Shown piece by piece: positions 45,494 to 55,289 of a DNA stretch of 64,000 nt. Position 1 is the first letter of the stretch. Each line of letters begins with the position of its first letter. The notes beneath the pieces were generated by a model. It made no database searches, had not been told where the DNA came from, and was given only the letters and a program-made list of their open reading frames with translations. The translations under genes and the position numbers were made by a program. This DNA comes from Salinibacillus xinjiangensis (GTDB lineage: Bacteria; Bacillota; Bacilli; Bacillales; Alkalibacillaceae): assembly GCF_009649735.1 (NCBI RefSeq), contig NZ_WJNH01000011.1:57979-121978 (forward strand). Direction: 5' to 3'.

Positions 45494-45989
45494 GTGTAAA
45501 TTCATATTGGCCTTTTAGAAGTGTTACAACATGGGAAAACATCGCCTGACGGTCAACCAGTTGATTTGTAAATACCCCGATTGCTCCTTCTTTTTTACGT
45601 ATTCCCTGCTGCTGTGTATATTCTTCCATAATATCGCCCAGCTCTTTACCTTTAACAAGACCATTTGCTACTTCTTCAGGTAAAGGAATTGATGCTCCTG
45701 CAGCCGTAAATTCATTTCCCTCTTCATCAACTAAAGAGCCCCAATTACATAAATAAATTTGTCCGGAAAGCTCAGTCACGCCACCTTCTAATCCTATTCC
45801 CATAACACCTTTTTTCGTTTGGGCGCATTCCCTTGCTCGATTAATTGCACCTTCCAGGGTTTCTTCATGAGAAAAAGGCTGTGATGATACTTGAGATGCT
45901 ACTTCAATACCATCAATTTTGGCGTGTGGAAAGATAGCTTGTACTGCATTGATTTTGGCAGGGTTTCTTGAACCGACTAGTATATTCAT
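45474..45989 (-). CDS. DUF84 NTPase (inosine/xanthosine triphosphatase-like)
   Basis: The 171-aa protein matches the YjjX/DUF84 family that hydrolyses non-canonical purine NTPs. The N-terminus ILVGSRNPAKINAVQAIF and GIGLEGGVTEL are hallmark motifs of the ITPase-like fold. It lies 24 bp after ytoP on the same strand, suggesting joint transcription. Substrate is inferred from the family. Confidence 0.87.
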   Translation of the reverse strand: MNILVGSRNPAKINAVQAIFPHAKIDGIEVASQVSSQPFSHEETLEGAINRARECAQTKKGVMGIGLEGGVTELSGQIYLCNWGSLVDEEGNEFTAAGASIPLPEEVANGLVKGKELGDIMEEYTQQQGIRKKEGAIGVFTNQLVDRQAMFSHVVTLLKGQYEFTQKRMAE

Positions 45990-46013
45990 GGTATCATCAT
46001 CCCTTTTCTAAAC

Positions 46014-47078
46014 TTATCTCTTTTTAATACTATCCACTGTGCTTTGATCAGCAGTTTTGACAAGATTTACAATTAATTCCTTAGCAGCTGCATAATCATC
46101 TACGTGAACAATGGATGCATGTGTATGAATATATCGTGAACAAACACCAATGACGGCTGAAGGAATACCATTGTTACTAATATGTACCCTTCCTGCATCT
46201 GTACCGCCTTGAGAGATGAAATATTGATAAGGAACATTATTCGTTTCAGCTGTATCCAGAATAAAATCACGCATGCCATGATGAGTAATCATTGAGCGGT
46301 CAAAAATTCGTAGTAAGGCTCCTTTACCCAGCTGACCAAATTCCTTATCATCACCTGACATATCATTAGCAGGAGATGCATCGAGAGCGAAGAAAAGATC
46401 AGGTTGAATCATATTAGCCGCAACCTGCGCTCCTCTTAAGCCAACCTCTTCTTGAACTGTTGCACCAGAATATAGTTCGTTTGGAAGGTCCACACCTTGC
46501 AATTCCTTTAAAAGCTCAACGGACAGTCCGCAGCCATAGCGATTATCCCAGGCTTTAGCCAAGATTTTCTTATCGTTGGCCATAGGGGTAAATGGGCAAA
46601 TAGGAACGATGGACTGGCCTGGTTTAATTCCAATCTGTTTCGCATCTTCCTCATCATCAGCTCCAATATCAATCATCATATTCTTTATCTCCATTGGCTT
46701 CTTTCGTTGTTCTTCAGTTAGATTATGAGGTGGAATGGATCCAATAACTCCAGTTACAGGACCATTATCTGTTATAATTTGCACTCGTTGTGCAAGTAGA
46801 ACCTGACTCCACCAGCCACCTAGTGTTTGAAAACGAATCATGCCGTTTTTCGTAATCTGAGTCACCATAAAACCAACTTCATCCATATGGCCAGCTACCA
46901 TGATTCTTGGGCCATTCCCTTTTCTTACACCAAATACCCCGCCTAAATTGTCTTGTACAATCTCATCAGAATATTTGCCAAGTTCTTGTTTCATAAATTT
47001 TCTAACTTGATGCTCGTTACCAGGTGCACCTGGTAATTCAGTTAATGTCTTGAATAATTCAAGGGTTTCATTGTTCAT
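46014..47078 (-). CDS. ytoP: M42 family aminopeptidase, YtoP
   Basis: This cobalt/zinc-dependent glutamyl-aminopeptidase-like enzyme has 354 aa. The metal ligands are in [12 protein letters not shown] (His), [14 protein letters not shown] (bridging Asp), [12 protein letters not shown] (Glu-Glu), [10 protein letters not shown] (Asp) and [11 protein letters not shown] (His). It forms large tetrahedral assemblies in homologues. Position is as in B. subtilis. Confidence 0.94.
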   Translation of the reverse strand: MNNETLELFKTLTELPGAPGNEHQVRKFMKQELGKYSDEIVQDNLGGVFGVRKGNGPRIMVAGHMDEVGFMVTQITKNGMIRFQTLGGWWSQVLLAQRVQIITDNGPVTGVIGSIPPHNLTEEQRKKPMEIKNMMIDIGADDEEDAKQIGIKPGQSIVPICPFTPMANDKKILAKAWDNRYGCGLSVELLKELQGVDLPNELYSGATVQEEVGLRGAQVAANMIQPDLFFALDASPANDMSGDDKEFGQLGKGALLRIFDRSMITHHGMRDFILDTAETNNVPYQYFISQGGTDAGRVHISNNGIPSAVIGVCSRYIHTHASIVHVDDYAAAKELIVNLVKTADQSTVDSIKKR

Positions 47079-47182
47079 TATGTATCAACTCCATCCAATA
47101 GTCATCCTCTTCATTTTATCGAAACTATCTTAATCTTTCCAATTATATTTTTTAGAATGCTCTTATTGTTTACGACTATAAA

Positions 47183-47447
47183 GATATAAAATGCGACATT
47201 GTTAGACTCATTAGTGTTGCTAAGCCGTTCTGAATAATATTGAGTGCATGCAAACCGTTCCGGCAGAATACTGCGCTTTCTATGGGCACGGCCTCAGTAA
47301 ATTTTTGATAGTAGAAGAAAAAACCGCTTCCTGCGGGGCCTTCACCACGCTTCCTCCCATAGGAGTCACCGTATTCTGCCTCCACTATAGGAGTGTTCTG
47401 ATGAATGCATGGTTAAAAGCTTTTGTTTTCCCAATAGTTCAGCTCTA
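47183..47447 (-). mobile_element. Half-copy of the foldback element
   Basis: The start GATATAAAATGCGAC, the block ATTGAGTGCAT, GGGCACGGCCTCAG, TTCACCACGCTTC, AGGAGTC, CTCCACTAT, GTGTTCTGATGAATGCATGG and CCAATAGTTCAG match the right half of the element at 27738-28316 when read on the complementary strand, with small insertions. There is no matching left half and no gene. It accounts for most of the 475-bp gap between ytoP and ytzB. Confidence 0.85.
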
Positions 47448-47553
47448 AGACCAATTTTGTGCACGCATATTTTTAGAATTCCCAATGCTTAATGCTAAAA
47501 TCCCAATTTTTAGTTATACTAAATATAACAGATATCGAACGGGGAGTGGTAAT

Positions 47554-47874
47554 ATGCGTATGAGAAATTTGCTAATTGGGTTAGGCCTTGGTACTGTAGT
47601 TGGACTGGCAGTAGGGAGAAATTTACCTCAAGAAAAAATTGCACCTGAAAAGGTATTAAATATGGTTAAACGTAAATTCAAGCAATCAGGAGACATAACA
47701 GGGTCATGGATTTACATGAGACCTGAACCACTTATGAGGGAGAGCCTACATGACCAGGTATACCATGGAGGGATTTCACGAGACATCGATGGTGAAAACG
47801 TTCAGTATGAATTTTATGCCGATGCGCGAACTGGAACCATAATTGACGTTGCAAAGGTAAATGTAAATTCATAG
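47554..47874 (+). CDS. ytzB: YtzB, small exported PepSY-like protein
   Basis: The 106-aa protein has a hydrophobic N-terminus (NLLIGLGLGTVVGLAVGRNL) and a short C-terminal domain (VQYEFYADARTGTIIDVAKV) that looks like a PepSY repeat. ATG 47554 follows GGGGAG; an upstream frame to 47485 lacks a site. Location fits ytzB of B. subtilis. Confidence 0.8.
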   Translation: MRMRNLLIGLGLGTVVGLAVGRNLPQEKIAPEKVLNMVKRKFKQSGDITGSWIYMRPEPLMRESLHDQVYHGGISRDIDGENVQYEFYADARTGTIIDVAKVNVNS

Positions 47875-47880
47875 TTATAA

Positions 47881-47917
47881 AATTCCCCTTGTCATTGGCT
47901 GACAAGGGGAATTTTTA
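47881..47917. terminator. Bidirectional terminator between ytzB and ytnP
   Basis: AATTCCCCTTGTCA, a 5-nt loop and TGACAAGGGGAATT, followed by TTT, form a very strong hairpin between convergent genes. Confidence 0.95.
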
Positions 47918-48772
47918 ACTTTCGTAGCTATACCTTTCCCGTGTAACTTTATCGATAACTTCTCCACTTGAATTGAATTTTAAAGCACGATAATGAGCGT
48001 CATGATAGAAGGTATACCAAGCATTTTTTTCATAACCTATTTTCATCCATTCTTCCTTTTTGTGAACGGATCTAACCGGATAATCATCATAAGCCAGTAC
48101 CCACAATACATTTTGGTGACCATGTGTTGGCATTAGATCGGCCATATGTATAAAAGTATCCTCTTGATCCTCAAAAAGTAAGATTGCATGTCCATCACTA
48201 TGGCCGCTTGTGTGAATCATTTTGAGTCCAGGAACAATCTCTATTTCCGCGGTAAATGTCTCCACTAAATGTTCAACTGGCTTCCAATTCTCTTCCCAAT
48301 ATGTATTTTGCGAACGAATATTTGGGTTCCTCATTTCATTCCATTCTACTTCTGTAGTATAAATGGTTGCGTTTTCAAAACTTGGAACTAAACGATTTCC
48401 TTCCCATCGAGTAAGCCCACAAGCATGGTCAAAGTGCAAATGAGTCATTAACATAGCGTCGATGTCTTTTGTTGATAATCCGAGCTGGTTTAATGATACT
48501 TCTACACTTGATTGCTCTAATACCCCAAAATTTCGCAGTTGTTTTTCTGTTAATTTATTATTCCCGATCCCAGAGTCAACTAAAAAGTTTTTCCCATCTA
48601 CTTGAAGTAATAGCGGATCTGTCCGTAGTTCAATTTGATTTTTTTCGTTGACGGGATACTTTTTACTCCATAACGGTTTCGGGACAACGCCGAACATGGC
48701 TCCACCATCCAAAAAATTCACACCGCCATTTAGCCAGGTGATTTTTGCTCGTCCAACTTGTAATGTTTCCAT
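47915..48772 (-). CDS. ytnP: YtnP family metallo-beta-lactamase-fold hydrolase
   Basis: The 285-aa protein has the metal-binding HxHxDH in [14 protein letters not shown] (about 106-119), the later [12 protein letters not shown] and D of [11 protein letters not shown]. In B. subtilis YtnP is a lactonase that degrades a Streptomyces signal; that activity is known for the orthologue and only inferred here. It starts with the conserved [18 protein letters not shown]. Confidence 0.9.
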   Translation of the reverse strand: METLQVGRAKITWLNGGVNFLDGGAMFGVVPKPLWSKKYPVNEKNQIELRTDPLLLQVDGKNFLVDSGIGNNKLTEKQLRNFGVLEQSSVEVSLNQLGLSTKDIDAMLMTHLHFDHACGLTRWEGNRLVPSFENATIYTTEVEWNEMRNPNIRSQNTYWEENWKPVEHLVETFTAEIEIVPGLKMIHTSGHSDGHAILLFEDQEDTFIHMADLMPTHGHQNVLWVLAYDDYPVRSVHKKEEWMKIGYEKNAWYTFYHDAHYRALKFNSSGEVIDKVTRERYSYES

Positions 48773-48821
48773 TATTTTTCCCCTCCTCTATACCCAGTTT
48801 AACATATAAAGGAGGGAATGA

Positions 48822-49460
48822 TTATTGAAACTGAGCTCGGCAACGATAGATTGACTGGCCTTTTTGTGAGAATTTTTGCTCATACTCTGTCATAACATTA
48901 AGCGGATCCTGAAGGGCGTGCAAATCAAGTGTTAACTCTTCTATTAGCATGCCAAATTTAGAGAAGCTTTCTACAGAGTATTCAAATAGCTTTTGATTAT
49001 CTGTTTTGAATACAATTTCTCCATCAGGTTTTAAAATGTGTTTGTACTGGGTTAAAAATGTGTGATAAGTTAGGCGTCTTTTTTCATGTCTAGCCTTTGG
49101 CCATGGATCGGAAAAGTTTAAGTAGATTTTATTAACCTCATTTTCAGCAAAGAGGTCTCGCAAATCAACAGCATTTTCATTGACAAGACGAGCATTACTG
49201 ACCTCTTTTTCCTTCACTTTCTTAATCGCGCCAACAATAACACTTTTGACACGTTCCATTCCTATAAAATTAAATTCTGGATGCTGTTTTGCCATATTTG
49301 CGATAAATTGACCTTTACCAGAACCGATTTCCAGATGAATAGGGTTGTCGTTCCCAAAAACATCACTCCATGTTCCTTTATGTGATAGTGGAGACAATTC
49401 AACTATTTGCTGATTTTCCTTCATGAAGTCATCAGCCCACGGTTTATTTCGTAAACGCAT
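48822..49460 (-). CDS. trmB: tRNA (guanine-N7)-methyltransferase
   Basis: It methylates G46 of tRNA. The 212-aa protein has the SAM-binding motif LEIGSGKGQFIANMAKQHPE (about 42-61) and the catalytic/tRNA motif YLNFSDPWPKARHEKRRL (about 117-134). It begins MRLRNKPWADDF as is usual. Confidence 0.97.
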   Translation of the reverse strand: MRLRNKPWADDFMKENQQIVELSPLSHKGTWSDVFGNDNPIHLEIGSGKGQFIANMAKQHPEFNFIGMERVKSVIVGAIKKVKEKEVSNARLVNENAVDLRDLFAENEVNKIYLNFSDPWPKARHEKRRLTYHTFLTQYKHILKPDGEIVFKTDNQKLFEYSVESFSKFGMLIEELTLDLHALQDPLNVMTEYEQKFSQKGQSIYRCRAQFQ

Positions 49461-49478
49461 GTTTCATCCTCCTAAGTA

Positions 49479-49517
49479 AAAAATCCCTTATTATTTTAAA
49501 CAATAAGGAATTTTTTT
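49479..49517 (-). terminator. Terminator of the ytmP-like gene
   Basis: AAATTCCTTATT and AATAAGGGATTT pair on the minus strand, followed by TTT. It lies between ytmP and trmB. Confidence 0.85.
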
Positions 49518-49525
49518 CATACAGT

Positions 49526-50326
49526 TTATACTTCTATTTTACTTAACATCTTTTGTAATGTATTTTGCCATACTGTGCATTCTTTATTTTCATTTCGTTC
49601 ATAATGCCACTGTATAAAGGATACGGACTGTGCTATGACATACCATTTGATTCGATTTAGAATATCCTCATCATAGTGGATGCCATAGCGATCGAGCCAA
49701 CTTGCCCATTCATCTCTCGGTACATATTTCTGCAAAAGAATACCGATGTCTATTGCTGGGTCTGCAATCATAGCATTATCCCAATCTATTAAATACAATT
49801 GTTCATTACGTGCAAGCAACCAGTTGTTATGGTTCACATCACAATGGCAGACCACTTTATTTTTATGCTGAACATATGGAAGCTTATCTTGTAAATATTT
49901 TAATGCCTTGTGGATATCAAGGCTTGTGTCTACTTGTCGTTGATTAAAATGGGTTTCCTTTAGCTTTGCCATAATCATTTCTGGCTCTAGCGGTTTTTTC
50001 CCCATGCGCATGAACAAATCAATTAATTCGGTAGAATGGTGAATTTTGCTTAATAGAGCTGCCACTCGTTCATGTTTCATTTCGTCCTGAGTTAATTGAC
50101 GGCCTTCTAGCCATTGTTGTGCTGTTATAACATCGCCATTTTCCAAACGCTTTGTCCAAACGAGCTTGGGAACAATTCCTTCAGCAGATAATACCGCAAT
50201 AAAAGGAGAAGAATTTCTCTTTAAGAATAGTCTTTTTTCTTCACTTTTGGCATAGTAGGCTTCACCAGTAGATCCACCAGCTGGCGTAATTGTCCATTCT
50301 TTACCTAGTATTTGTTCCAATCCCAT
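49526..50326 (-). CDS. ytmP: Phosphotransferase family protein, YtmP-like
   Basis: The 266-aa protein has the aminoglycoside/choline kinase fold: catalytic loop VVCHCDVNHNNWLLA (about 159-173), metal motif LYLIDWDNAMIADPAID (about 178-194). Its substrate is unknown; choline or other small hydroxyl compounds are typical for the group. It begins MGLEQILGKEWTITPAGGSTG. Small ytzH, found next to it in B. subtilis, is absent. Confidence 0.85.
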   Translation of the reverse strand: MGLEQILGKEWTITPAGGSTGEAYYAKSEEKRLFLKRNSSPFIAVLSAEGIVPKLVWTKRLENGDVITAQQWLEGRQLTQDEMKHERVAALLSKIHHSTELIDLFMRMGKKPLEPEMIMAKLKETHFNQRQVDTSLDIHKALKYLQDKLPYVQHKNKVVCHCDVNHNNWLLARNEQLYLIDWDNAMIADPAIDIGILLQKYVPRDEWASWLDRYGIHYDEDILNRIKWYVIAQSVSFIQWHYERNENKECTVWQNTLQKMLSKIEV

Positions 50327-50446
50327 TCACCTTCAATCATGACCTTTGATTTATTCAGCATTCTATTACTCTATCTCAATATAACAATCTAATAAGGCGA
50401 CCTCTTAAGATTAACGTATATTACAGGGTAATTTCAAGATGAATTT

Positions 50447-51373
50447 TTAAAATCTATGAATCTTTCTCATCAAGTGGTCCTTAGTGATTGTAAAAGAGCC
50501 TATTTTCCCAGTTTGTCCATCGATTTGATATGACCTTTCCTCATTCAAAATGACTTTGATTTCACTGGCTTCATATATATATACCTCTTTGAATGTCGTA
50601 TGTTTACCAAAAAATACGGTAAAAAACAAAAAAAGAACCTTCCACTTCGATATGTGGTCAATAATAAGTACATATAATCGGCCGGAATCCATTTTCGCAT
50701 GAGGGACAATTTTCATTCCACCGCCAAAAAATGGGTGGTTGGTTACTGTGACCATAAAGGTATGCTGAAATACCAGTGGCTTTCCATCTATGACAAGCTG
50801 AATCTTTTTAGTTTGATAGGTAAATAAAACTTGGAACAGGGCAATCAAATAACTCAGCATCCCTAAACGCAGTAGATTCATATACTTTTTATATTTTGAT
50901 TCATCTGCTTGCTTAGCTACTACTGCATCAAATCCAATACCAATACTATTAGCAAAAAGAGGAGTTTGCTTCCGACTTGTTTCCTTCGTTATTTTTCCTA
51001 ACCTATAAGATCTCCATGAAGGATTGTTGATGATTTGTTTAAAAAGGGTGACAGGTTTACGTTCAATCTTACAGGCACGTGCAAAATCATTACCAGAACC
51101 AGCTGGTATGATCGCCACATTCATAGCAGGAAATGTCTTTAATCCGTTCATCACTTCGTTTAGAGTCCCATCTCCCCCAACAACAATGATGGCTTTGATC
51201 TGAGTTCCATACATTTGAGCAACTTGAGTGGCCAAGGCTTTCCCGTGACCTTGATATTCTGTTAGAAATGACCGACAGTTCTTTTGCTGATAGAGGGAAT
51301 GCTGTTTAAGCTCTTGATACACTTTCATTCCTCTTCCCTCACCTGCAACAGGGTTAACAATCAATACATACAT
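50447..51373 (-). CDS. ytlR: Diacylglycerol/sphingosine kinase family protein, YtlR-like
   Basis: The 308-aa lipid kinase shows the family signature VVGGDGTLNEVMNGL (about 68-82) and AIIPAGSGNDFARAC (about 91-105). NPVAGEGRGMK starts the ATP site. It may phosphorylate a membrane lipid; the exact substrate is not established. ATG 51373 is preferred (7 nt after AAGGGG). The third gene in the ytlP-ytlQ-ytlR cluster. Confidence 0.87.
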   Translation of the reverse strand: MYVLIVNPVAGEGRGMKVYQELKQHSLYQQKNCRSFLTEYQGHGKALATQVAQMYGTQIKAIIVVGGDGTLNEVMNGLKTFPAMNVAIIPAGSGNDFARACKIERKPVTLFKQIINNPSWRSYRLGKITKETSRKQTPLFANSIGIGFDAVVAKQADESKYKKYMNLLRLGMLSYLIALFQVLFTYQTKKIQLVIDGKPLVFQHTFMVTVTNHPFFGGGMKIVPHAKMDSGRLYVLIIDHISKWKVLFLFFTVFFGKHTTFKEVYIYEASEIKVILNEERSYQIDGQTGKIGSFTITKDHLMRKIHRF

Positions 51374-51413
51374 CACAATTCCCCTTTAGTTCCACTTCAC
51401 CACTACTCAAAAT

Positions 51414-52346
51414 TCACATTAGGTCAAACATAGTTGGCTCTTCATCCTCCAGCCATTCTGGTCTTTCAAAGGAAGTAGTTTGACAATGCTTTAGTAATGC
51501 TTCACCTGCTTTTAGCTGAACATGCTTTAAAGGTGATGAAAGCTTTCTTAATTGAGTAAACCATTCCTCATACTGACCTTCTCCAATGTAGTTCGTATTG
51601 TAAGTTTCCATGTCGGTCACCATTTCATTTTTTTCACTTATCACTACTTTTTTTACTGGCATATCAATATCATATTTAGCAAAAATACTTTTTATTATAT
51701 GTTCAGTTCGTTTCAGCGAAATTAATGGACTTAGAATACGAGATTGCACATCTGCCTGTTCCACAAACCAAGTGCGCCCTTCCTTTGGGATTATTTTCAC
51801 GCCTTCCCCTTCATCTAAAAAGGTTAAACACAAGACAGAGAGAGGCGTAATAATAATAATATCCCCCTCCACTGTAGCGTTTTTCAACCGGAAAATAGGC
51901 TGATAGAGAACGAGAAAGCTGTCAGGTAAGCGTTGAAGAAGAAATTTTAATGTCGAGCTATATTTGTAATCATCACTTAGTTCAGATTGTTCTCTAATTG
52001 TACTTGAAGCCCACTTTAACTGAAAACGAAAAATATGATCTAGAAATTTATGCTTTAGCTGCTCTTCATCTCTAGGGATATCGGTAATTTGTTCAGTAGA
52101 AATTGATGGTTGAGCGAACAAATCCTTCTCTTTTCTTCTAATAAACAAGTTTTTGAGTGAAAAGGACTCTTTTGTACCACTCGTTTCCAGTTCTTCTGGA
52201 GTTTCAATTCTTGGTTGATTCAACTCCCAATGTTCATAAACCTTATGCCAATTTTCTTTTTTCAAGCGTATAAATTGGCCGGGATAGCGATAAAAATCTA
52301 TTTCATATCTTGATATATAGTCTTGTAGCTTTATTAATTGTGCCAT
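51414..52346 (-). CDS. ytlQ: YtlQ-like conserved protein
   Basis: The 310-aa soluble protein begins AQLIKLQDYISRYEIDFYRY. I cannot assign a function. A central GDIIIITPLSVLCLTFLDEG stretch resembles the beta core of NERD-type domains, which is only a suggestion. It lies between ytlR and the RNA ligase-like gene with gaps of 40 and 15 bp. Confidence 0.75.
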   Translation of the reverse strand: MAQLIKLQDYISRYEIDFYRYPGQFIRLKKENWHKVYEHWELNQPRIETPEELETSGTKESFSLKNLFIRRKEKDLFAQPSISTEQITDIPRDEEQLKHKFLDHIFRFQLKWASSTIREQSELSDDYKYSSTLKFLLQRLPDSFLVLYQPIFRLKNATVEGDIIIITPLSVLCLTFLDEGEGVKIIPKEGRTWFVEQADVQSRILSPLISLKRTEHIIKSIFAKYDIDMPVKKVVISEKNEMVTDMETYNTNYIGEGQYEEWFTQLRKLSSPLKHVQLKAGEALLKHCQTTSFERPEWLEDEEPTMFDLM

Positions 52347-52361
52347 ATGCTGACACCTCGT

Positions 52362-52928
52362 TTATTTCAATTTTTTCGTAAATATCGGTTTATATTTGAC
52401 CTCATTTTGAGGCTCAATTTGATATAAATGGAAAGAATGAATTTCCATCATCTGTTTGTCTGGTTTTGGCAAGCTGTTGGCTAGTTCATCCTTTGATTCC
52501 AGCTTTTTTTGTGGGTCAGCCCACTTTTTCGCAAGCGTAATATGTGGTCGATAAGGGCGATTTTCCTTACCAAAATCCAGCTTTAATATCTGCTCTTCAA
52601 TTTTATTTTGTAAAGATAATAGCTGCGGAGTATGTTCAACACCAGCCCACATCACACGTGGCTGGTCACTCTTTCCAAAAAATCCAAGCCCACCTATTTC
52701 AGTGTGAATAGAATCAATATCATCCAGATTATCCATTAGCTCAATGACATGCTCCAAGTGCTTTTCATTCACCGCTCCTAAAAATTTAAGTGTAATATGA
52801 AAATCTTCTTTATTTGTCCACGTTTTATATGATACAGCTTTTTCTAGTTGGTTCTGCCAATCTGCCAGCCATGATCGGAGAGATTCCTCAATTGGTATTC
52901 CAATAAAATAATGAGAAGATTGTGCCAT
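52362..52928 (-). CDS. thpR: RNA 2',3'-cyclic phosphodiesterase
   Basis: The 188-aa protein belongs to the 2H phosphoesterase superfamily. Two HxTx motifs are present: FHITLKFLG (about 44-52) and PHITLAKKW (about 129-137). It hydrolyses 2',3'-cyclic phosphates in RNA in homologues. Corresponds to YtlP. Confidence 0.93.
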   Translation of the reverse strand: MAQSSHYFIGIPIEESLRSWLADWQNQLEKAVSYKTWTNKEDFHITLKFLGAVNEKHLEHVIELMDNLDDIDSIHTEIGGLGFFGKSDQPRVMWAGVEHTPQLLSLQNKIEEQILKLDFGKENRPYRPHITLAKKWADPQKKLESKDELANSLPKPDKQMMEIHSFHLYQIEPQNEVKYKPIFTKKLK

Positions 52929-53000
52929 AGGGATGTTCCTTTCTGTTTTTAAAATTCCTCCCTTTTATCTTACCTTAGGAAAGAATGTTCATGCGAAGAG

Positions 53001-54011
53001 TTAGCCAATCAATTTATCATAAGTGCTTCGGTCACAAACCACATATAACTTTGCATCTTCTCTAATCTTTTCATCCAGCATCCGATTAATCCCTAAATTT
53101 TTACCATCTGCAATAAGAGTTGCCCCTTCTTTTAATAAATCCTGAAAGGCATCCCCATATGTGTGCCATTCCTCTCTCGTTGGGATATGGTATAAATCAT
53201 CACCATGCTGATGTCGTAATAATTGACCATACACTTCTGAAATGCCTTTGGCAAAAATTGTTCTTACAGCCAAGGAGGAAATCGTTTCCCGTGAATAGAT
53301 AAAATCATCTACTTCTATATGCTTGAAATTATGAATATGTGATTCCTCCATCACTTCCACTACTGTATGTACTTCTGGTGCTATTGATTCTACTGTTGAT
53401 GCAATTAACAAGGTTTTGCCATCAACTAATTGGTTTTCTTGGATAGAATCATCGGCAAAGATTAACACGGATTCCGCTTCTTTTACATTTGCTTTTTCTA
53501 ACGTATCCATAGAAGTACCGTACCCTTTAACAAAAAATATATTTTCACTAAGGAGTGGTGCTTTCTCTCTTTCATCAATAATGACAACTTGTATATCCTT
53601 TTTAGTTTTTAGCATCTCCTGAAGAGCATAGTTAGCCTTTTCAGACCACCCAATTATTATATAATGCCCAGTTCCTTTAAACACCAGTTTTCCCTCCTCC
53701 CTTTTTTTACGAAACGCTGATAAACCATCTACAACTTTCCCAATGACGACCCCAATGAGACCAATACCGAGTATGTAAAGAATAATAGCGAGTATTCTTC
53801 CTTCCGTAGTCACTGGAGAAAGGTCTCCATATCCAACTGTAGTAACTGTGGTCATGACCCACCAAAAACCATCAAAGTAGGTCACAAAAGTTTCAGGCTC
53901 TATGTGCACAATTAATATTGAACTAACAGAAATTAGCAGAACACTAGAAATAAATAACATACGATTATTGACTTTGATTAAACGTAAAATTAACTTTCTT
54001 AATATAGGCAT
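53001..54011 (-). CDS. Two-TM potassium channel with TrkA-N domain
   Basis: The 336-aa protein has TM1 (about 17-35), a pore with the selectivity filter TTVGYGD (about 57-63), TM2 (about 72-92), and a cytosolic RCK/TrkA-N Rossmann domain starting HYIIIGWSEKANYALQE, plus a C-terminal TrkA-C region. It resembles the YugO type of B. subtilis, which takes part in biofilm electrical signalling; that role is not shown here. Divergent from the small HTH gene. Confidence 0.9.
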   Translation of the reverse strand: MPILRKLILRLIKVNNRMLFISSVLLISVSSILIVHIEPETFVTYFDGFWWVMTTVTTVGYGDLSPVTTEGRILAIILYILGIGLIGVVIGKVVDGLSAFRKKREEGKLVFKGTGHYIIIGWSEKANYALQEMLKTKKDIQVVIIDEREKAPLLSENIFFVKGYGTSMDTLEKANVKEAESVLIFADDSIQENQLVDGKTLLIASTVESIAPEVHTVVEVMEESHIHNFKHIEVDDFIYSRETISSLAVRTIFAKGISEVYGQLLRHQHGDDLYHIPTREEWHTYGDAFQDLLKEGATLIADGKNLGINRMLDEKIREDAKLYVVCDRSTYDKLIG

Positions 54012-54178
54012 CTAATCCCTCCCTCACTGTACTTTTTTTATCTTAATAAAATTTTATCAAATTTTTTGTTAAAATTACGAAAAAATTCTGTGTTTTGGTA
54101 TAATAATAATATAAACGGACACACACCTTAGTTTCCAAATCACCACAGAACATTTAAAATCCTTTAAGGAGTGGTTTT

Positions 54179-54397
54179 TTGAATCGATCAACCTCCAGAA
54201 TGCTAGATAGGGTAAAAGCTGTCTATCTCTTTATTAAGGAGAAGGGGACAGTTACGACTACAGAAATAGCAGAGGAGTTTGGAACGACCGATCGAACAGT
54301 TCAAAGAGACTTAAATGTGTTAGCGTATAATGGGCTTGTAACAAGTCCTAGTCGTGGTCAGTGGACGATCACCAAAAAGAGAGTGAAAATTTCATAA
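54179..54397 (+). CDS. ytzE: Small DeoR-type HTH regulator, YtzE-like
   Basis: The 72-aa protein is a complete DeoR-type winged helix (VKAVYLFIKEKGTVTTTEIAEEF, then TVQRDLNVLAYNGLVTSPSR) without an effector domain. The TTG start at 54179 is 4 nt after AAGGAGTGG. Target unknown. Confidence 0.87.
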   Translation: MNRSTSRMLDRVKAVYLFIKEKGTVTTTEIAEEFGTTDRTVQRDLNVLAYNGLVTSPSRGQWTITKKRVKIS

Positions 54398-54423
54398 GCC
54401 GTTTAGTAGAGTTTAATTCTCTT

Positions 54424-54460
54424 GGACCCCGTTGGTCATGTACCCGAGGTTCTTTTTTTT
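54424..54460 (+). terminator. Terminator of the ytzE-like gene
   Basis: GGACCCCG pairs with CGAGGTTC (one mismatch, one G-U), followed by a run of eight T. It lies 26 bp past the stop. Confidence 0.75.
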
Positions 54461-54526
54461 GTTCAAATAAGCGAAGGCGTCTATTGATCCCCATCAGGCA
54501 TAAGGCAAGAAACACAGTTTTGAAAA

Positions 54527-55234
54527 CTAGGACTTTAAGTTGTTTAATTCTTCTACAGTCAATTCGCGATAGTCACCTTTTGATAAGGATGGATCAAGTT
54601 TTAAGCTACCCATTTGCAATCGTTTCAACTCTACTACTTTCTTACCGACTGCTTTAAACATCCGCTTCACTTGATGAAATTTGCCTTCCGTAATCTGAAG
54701 CTCAATCTCTGATACTGGACCACTCTTGATAATGATTAATTCACCTGGTTTGGTCATATACCCATCATCTAATTGAACCCCATGACGAAACTGAGTAACA
54801 TCTTCTTCTGAAACCTGTCCATCTATTTTTGCCCAATAAATTTTATCAACTTTTTTCTTCGGTGATAACAACTCATGGGCAAGCTGTCCATCATTGGTTA
54901 AGAGCAGTAATCCCTCTGTATCTTTATCTAGACGGCCTACCGGGAAAGGATTAAAAAGTCGATATTCGTCTGCCAAAAGGTCGGTCACACACTTATCAAC
55001 AGGGTCTTCTGTTGCAGATATGACACCCTTAGGCTTGTTTAACATCACATAAACATACTTACGATATTCAACTTTTTCTCCTTGCACAATTATCTGTTGA
55101 GCATCTGGATCTACTTTTACTTTCCCATCCTTTACAACATCATGATCAATCGAGACCTGACCCTTTTTAAGCATTTTTTTTACTTCAGTACGACTCCCAT
55201 ATCCCATGTTGGCTAATAGTTTATCAATACGCAT
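54527..55234 (-). CDS. ytzG: RsuA-type pseudouridine synthase
   Basis: The 235-aa protein has an N-terminal S4 domain (MRIDKLLANMGYGSRTEVKK) and the catalytic RsuA/RluB domain with the active-site Asp in FPVGRLDKDTEGLLLLTNDG (about 97-116). The start ATG 55234 follows GAGGTGG. Like RsuA it should modify 16S rRNA; the exact uridine is not fixed by sequence. Confidence 0.92.
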   Translation of the reverse strand: MRIDKLLANMGYGSRTEVKKMLKKGQVSIDHDVVKDGKVKVDPDAQQIIVQGEKVEYRKYVYVMLNKPKGVISATEDPVDKCVTDLLADEYRLFNPFPVGRLDKDTEGLLLLTNDGQLAHELLSPKKKVDKIYWAKIDGQVSEEDVTQFRHGVQLDDGYMTKPGELIIIKSGPVSEIELQITEGKFHQVKRMFKAVGKKVVELKRLQMGSLKLDPSLSKGDYRELTVEELNNLKS

Positions 55235-55258
55235 TTCGTTCACCACCTCATTCTACAT

Positions 55259-55282
55259 AAAAAGGGCGTGAGTTACACGCCC
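55259..55282 (-). terminator. Terminator of the ytgP-like gene
   Basis: GGGCGTG, 5-nt loop, CACGCCC and TTTTTATG on the minus strand, directly past the stop at 55290. Confidence 0.9.
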
Positions 55283-55289
55283 AAACAGC

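Noticed and set aside
47176..47448. Short frames on both strands between ytoP and ytzB
   Set aside because: They coincide with the half-copy of the foldback element and have no initiation signals.
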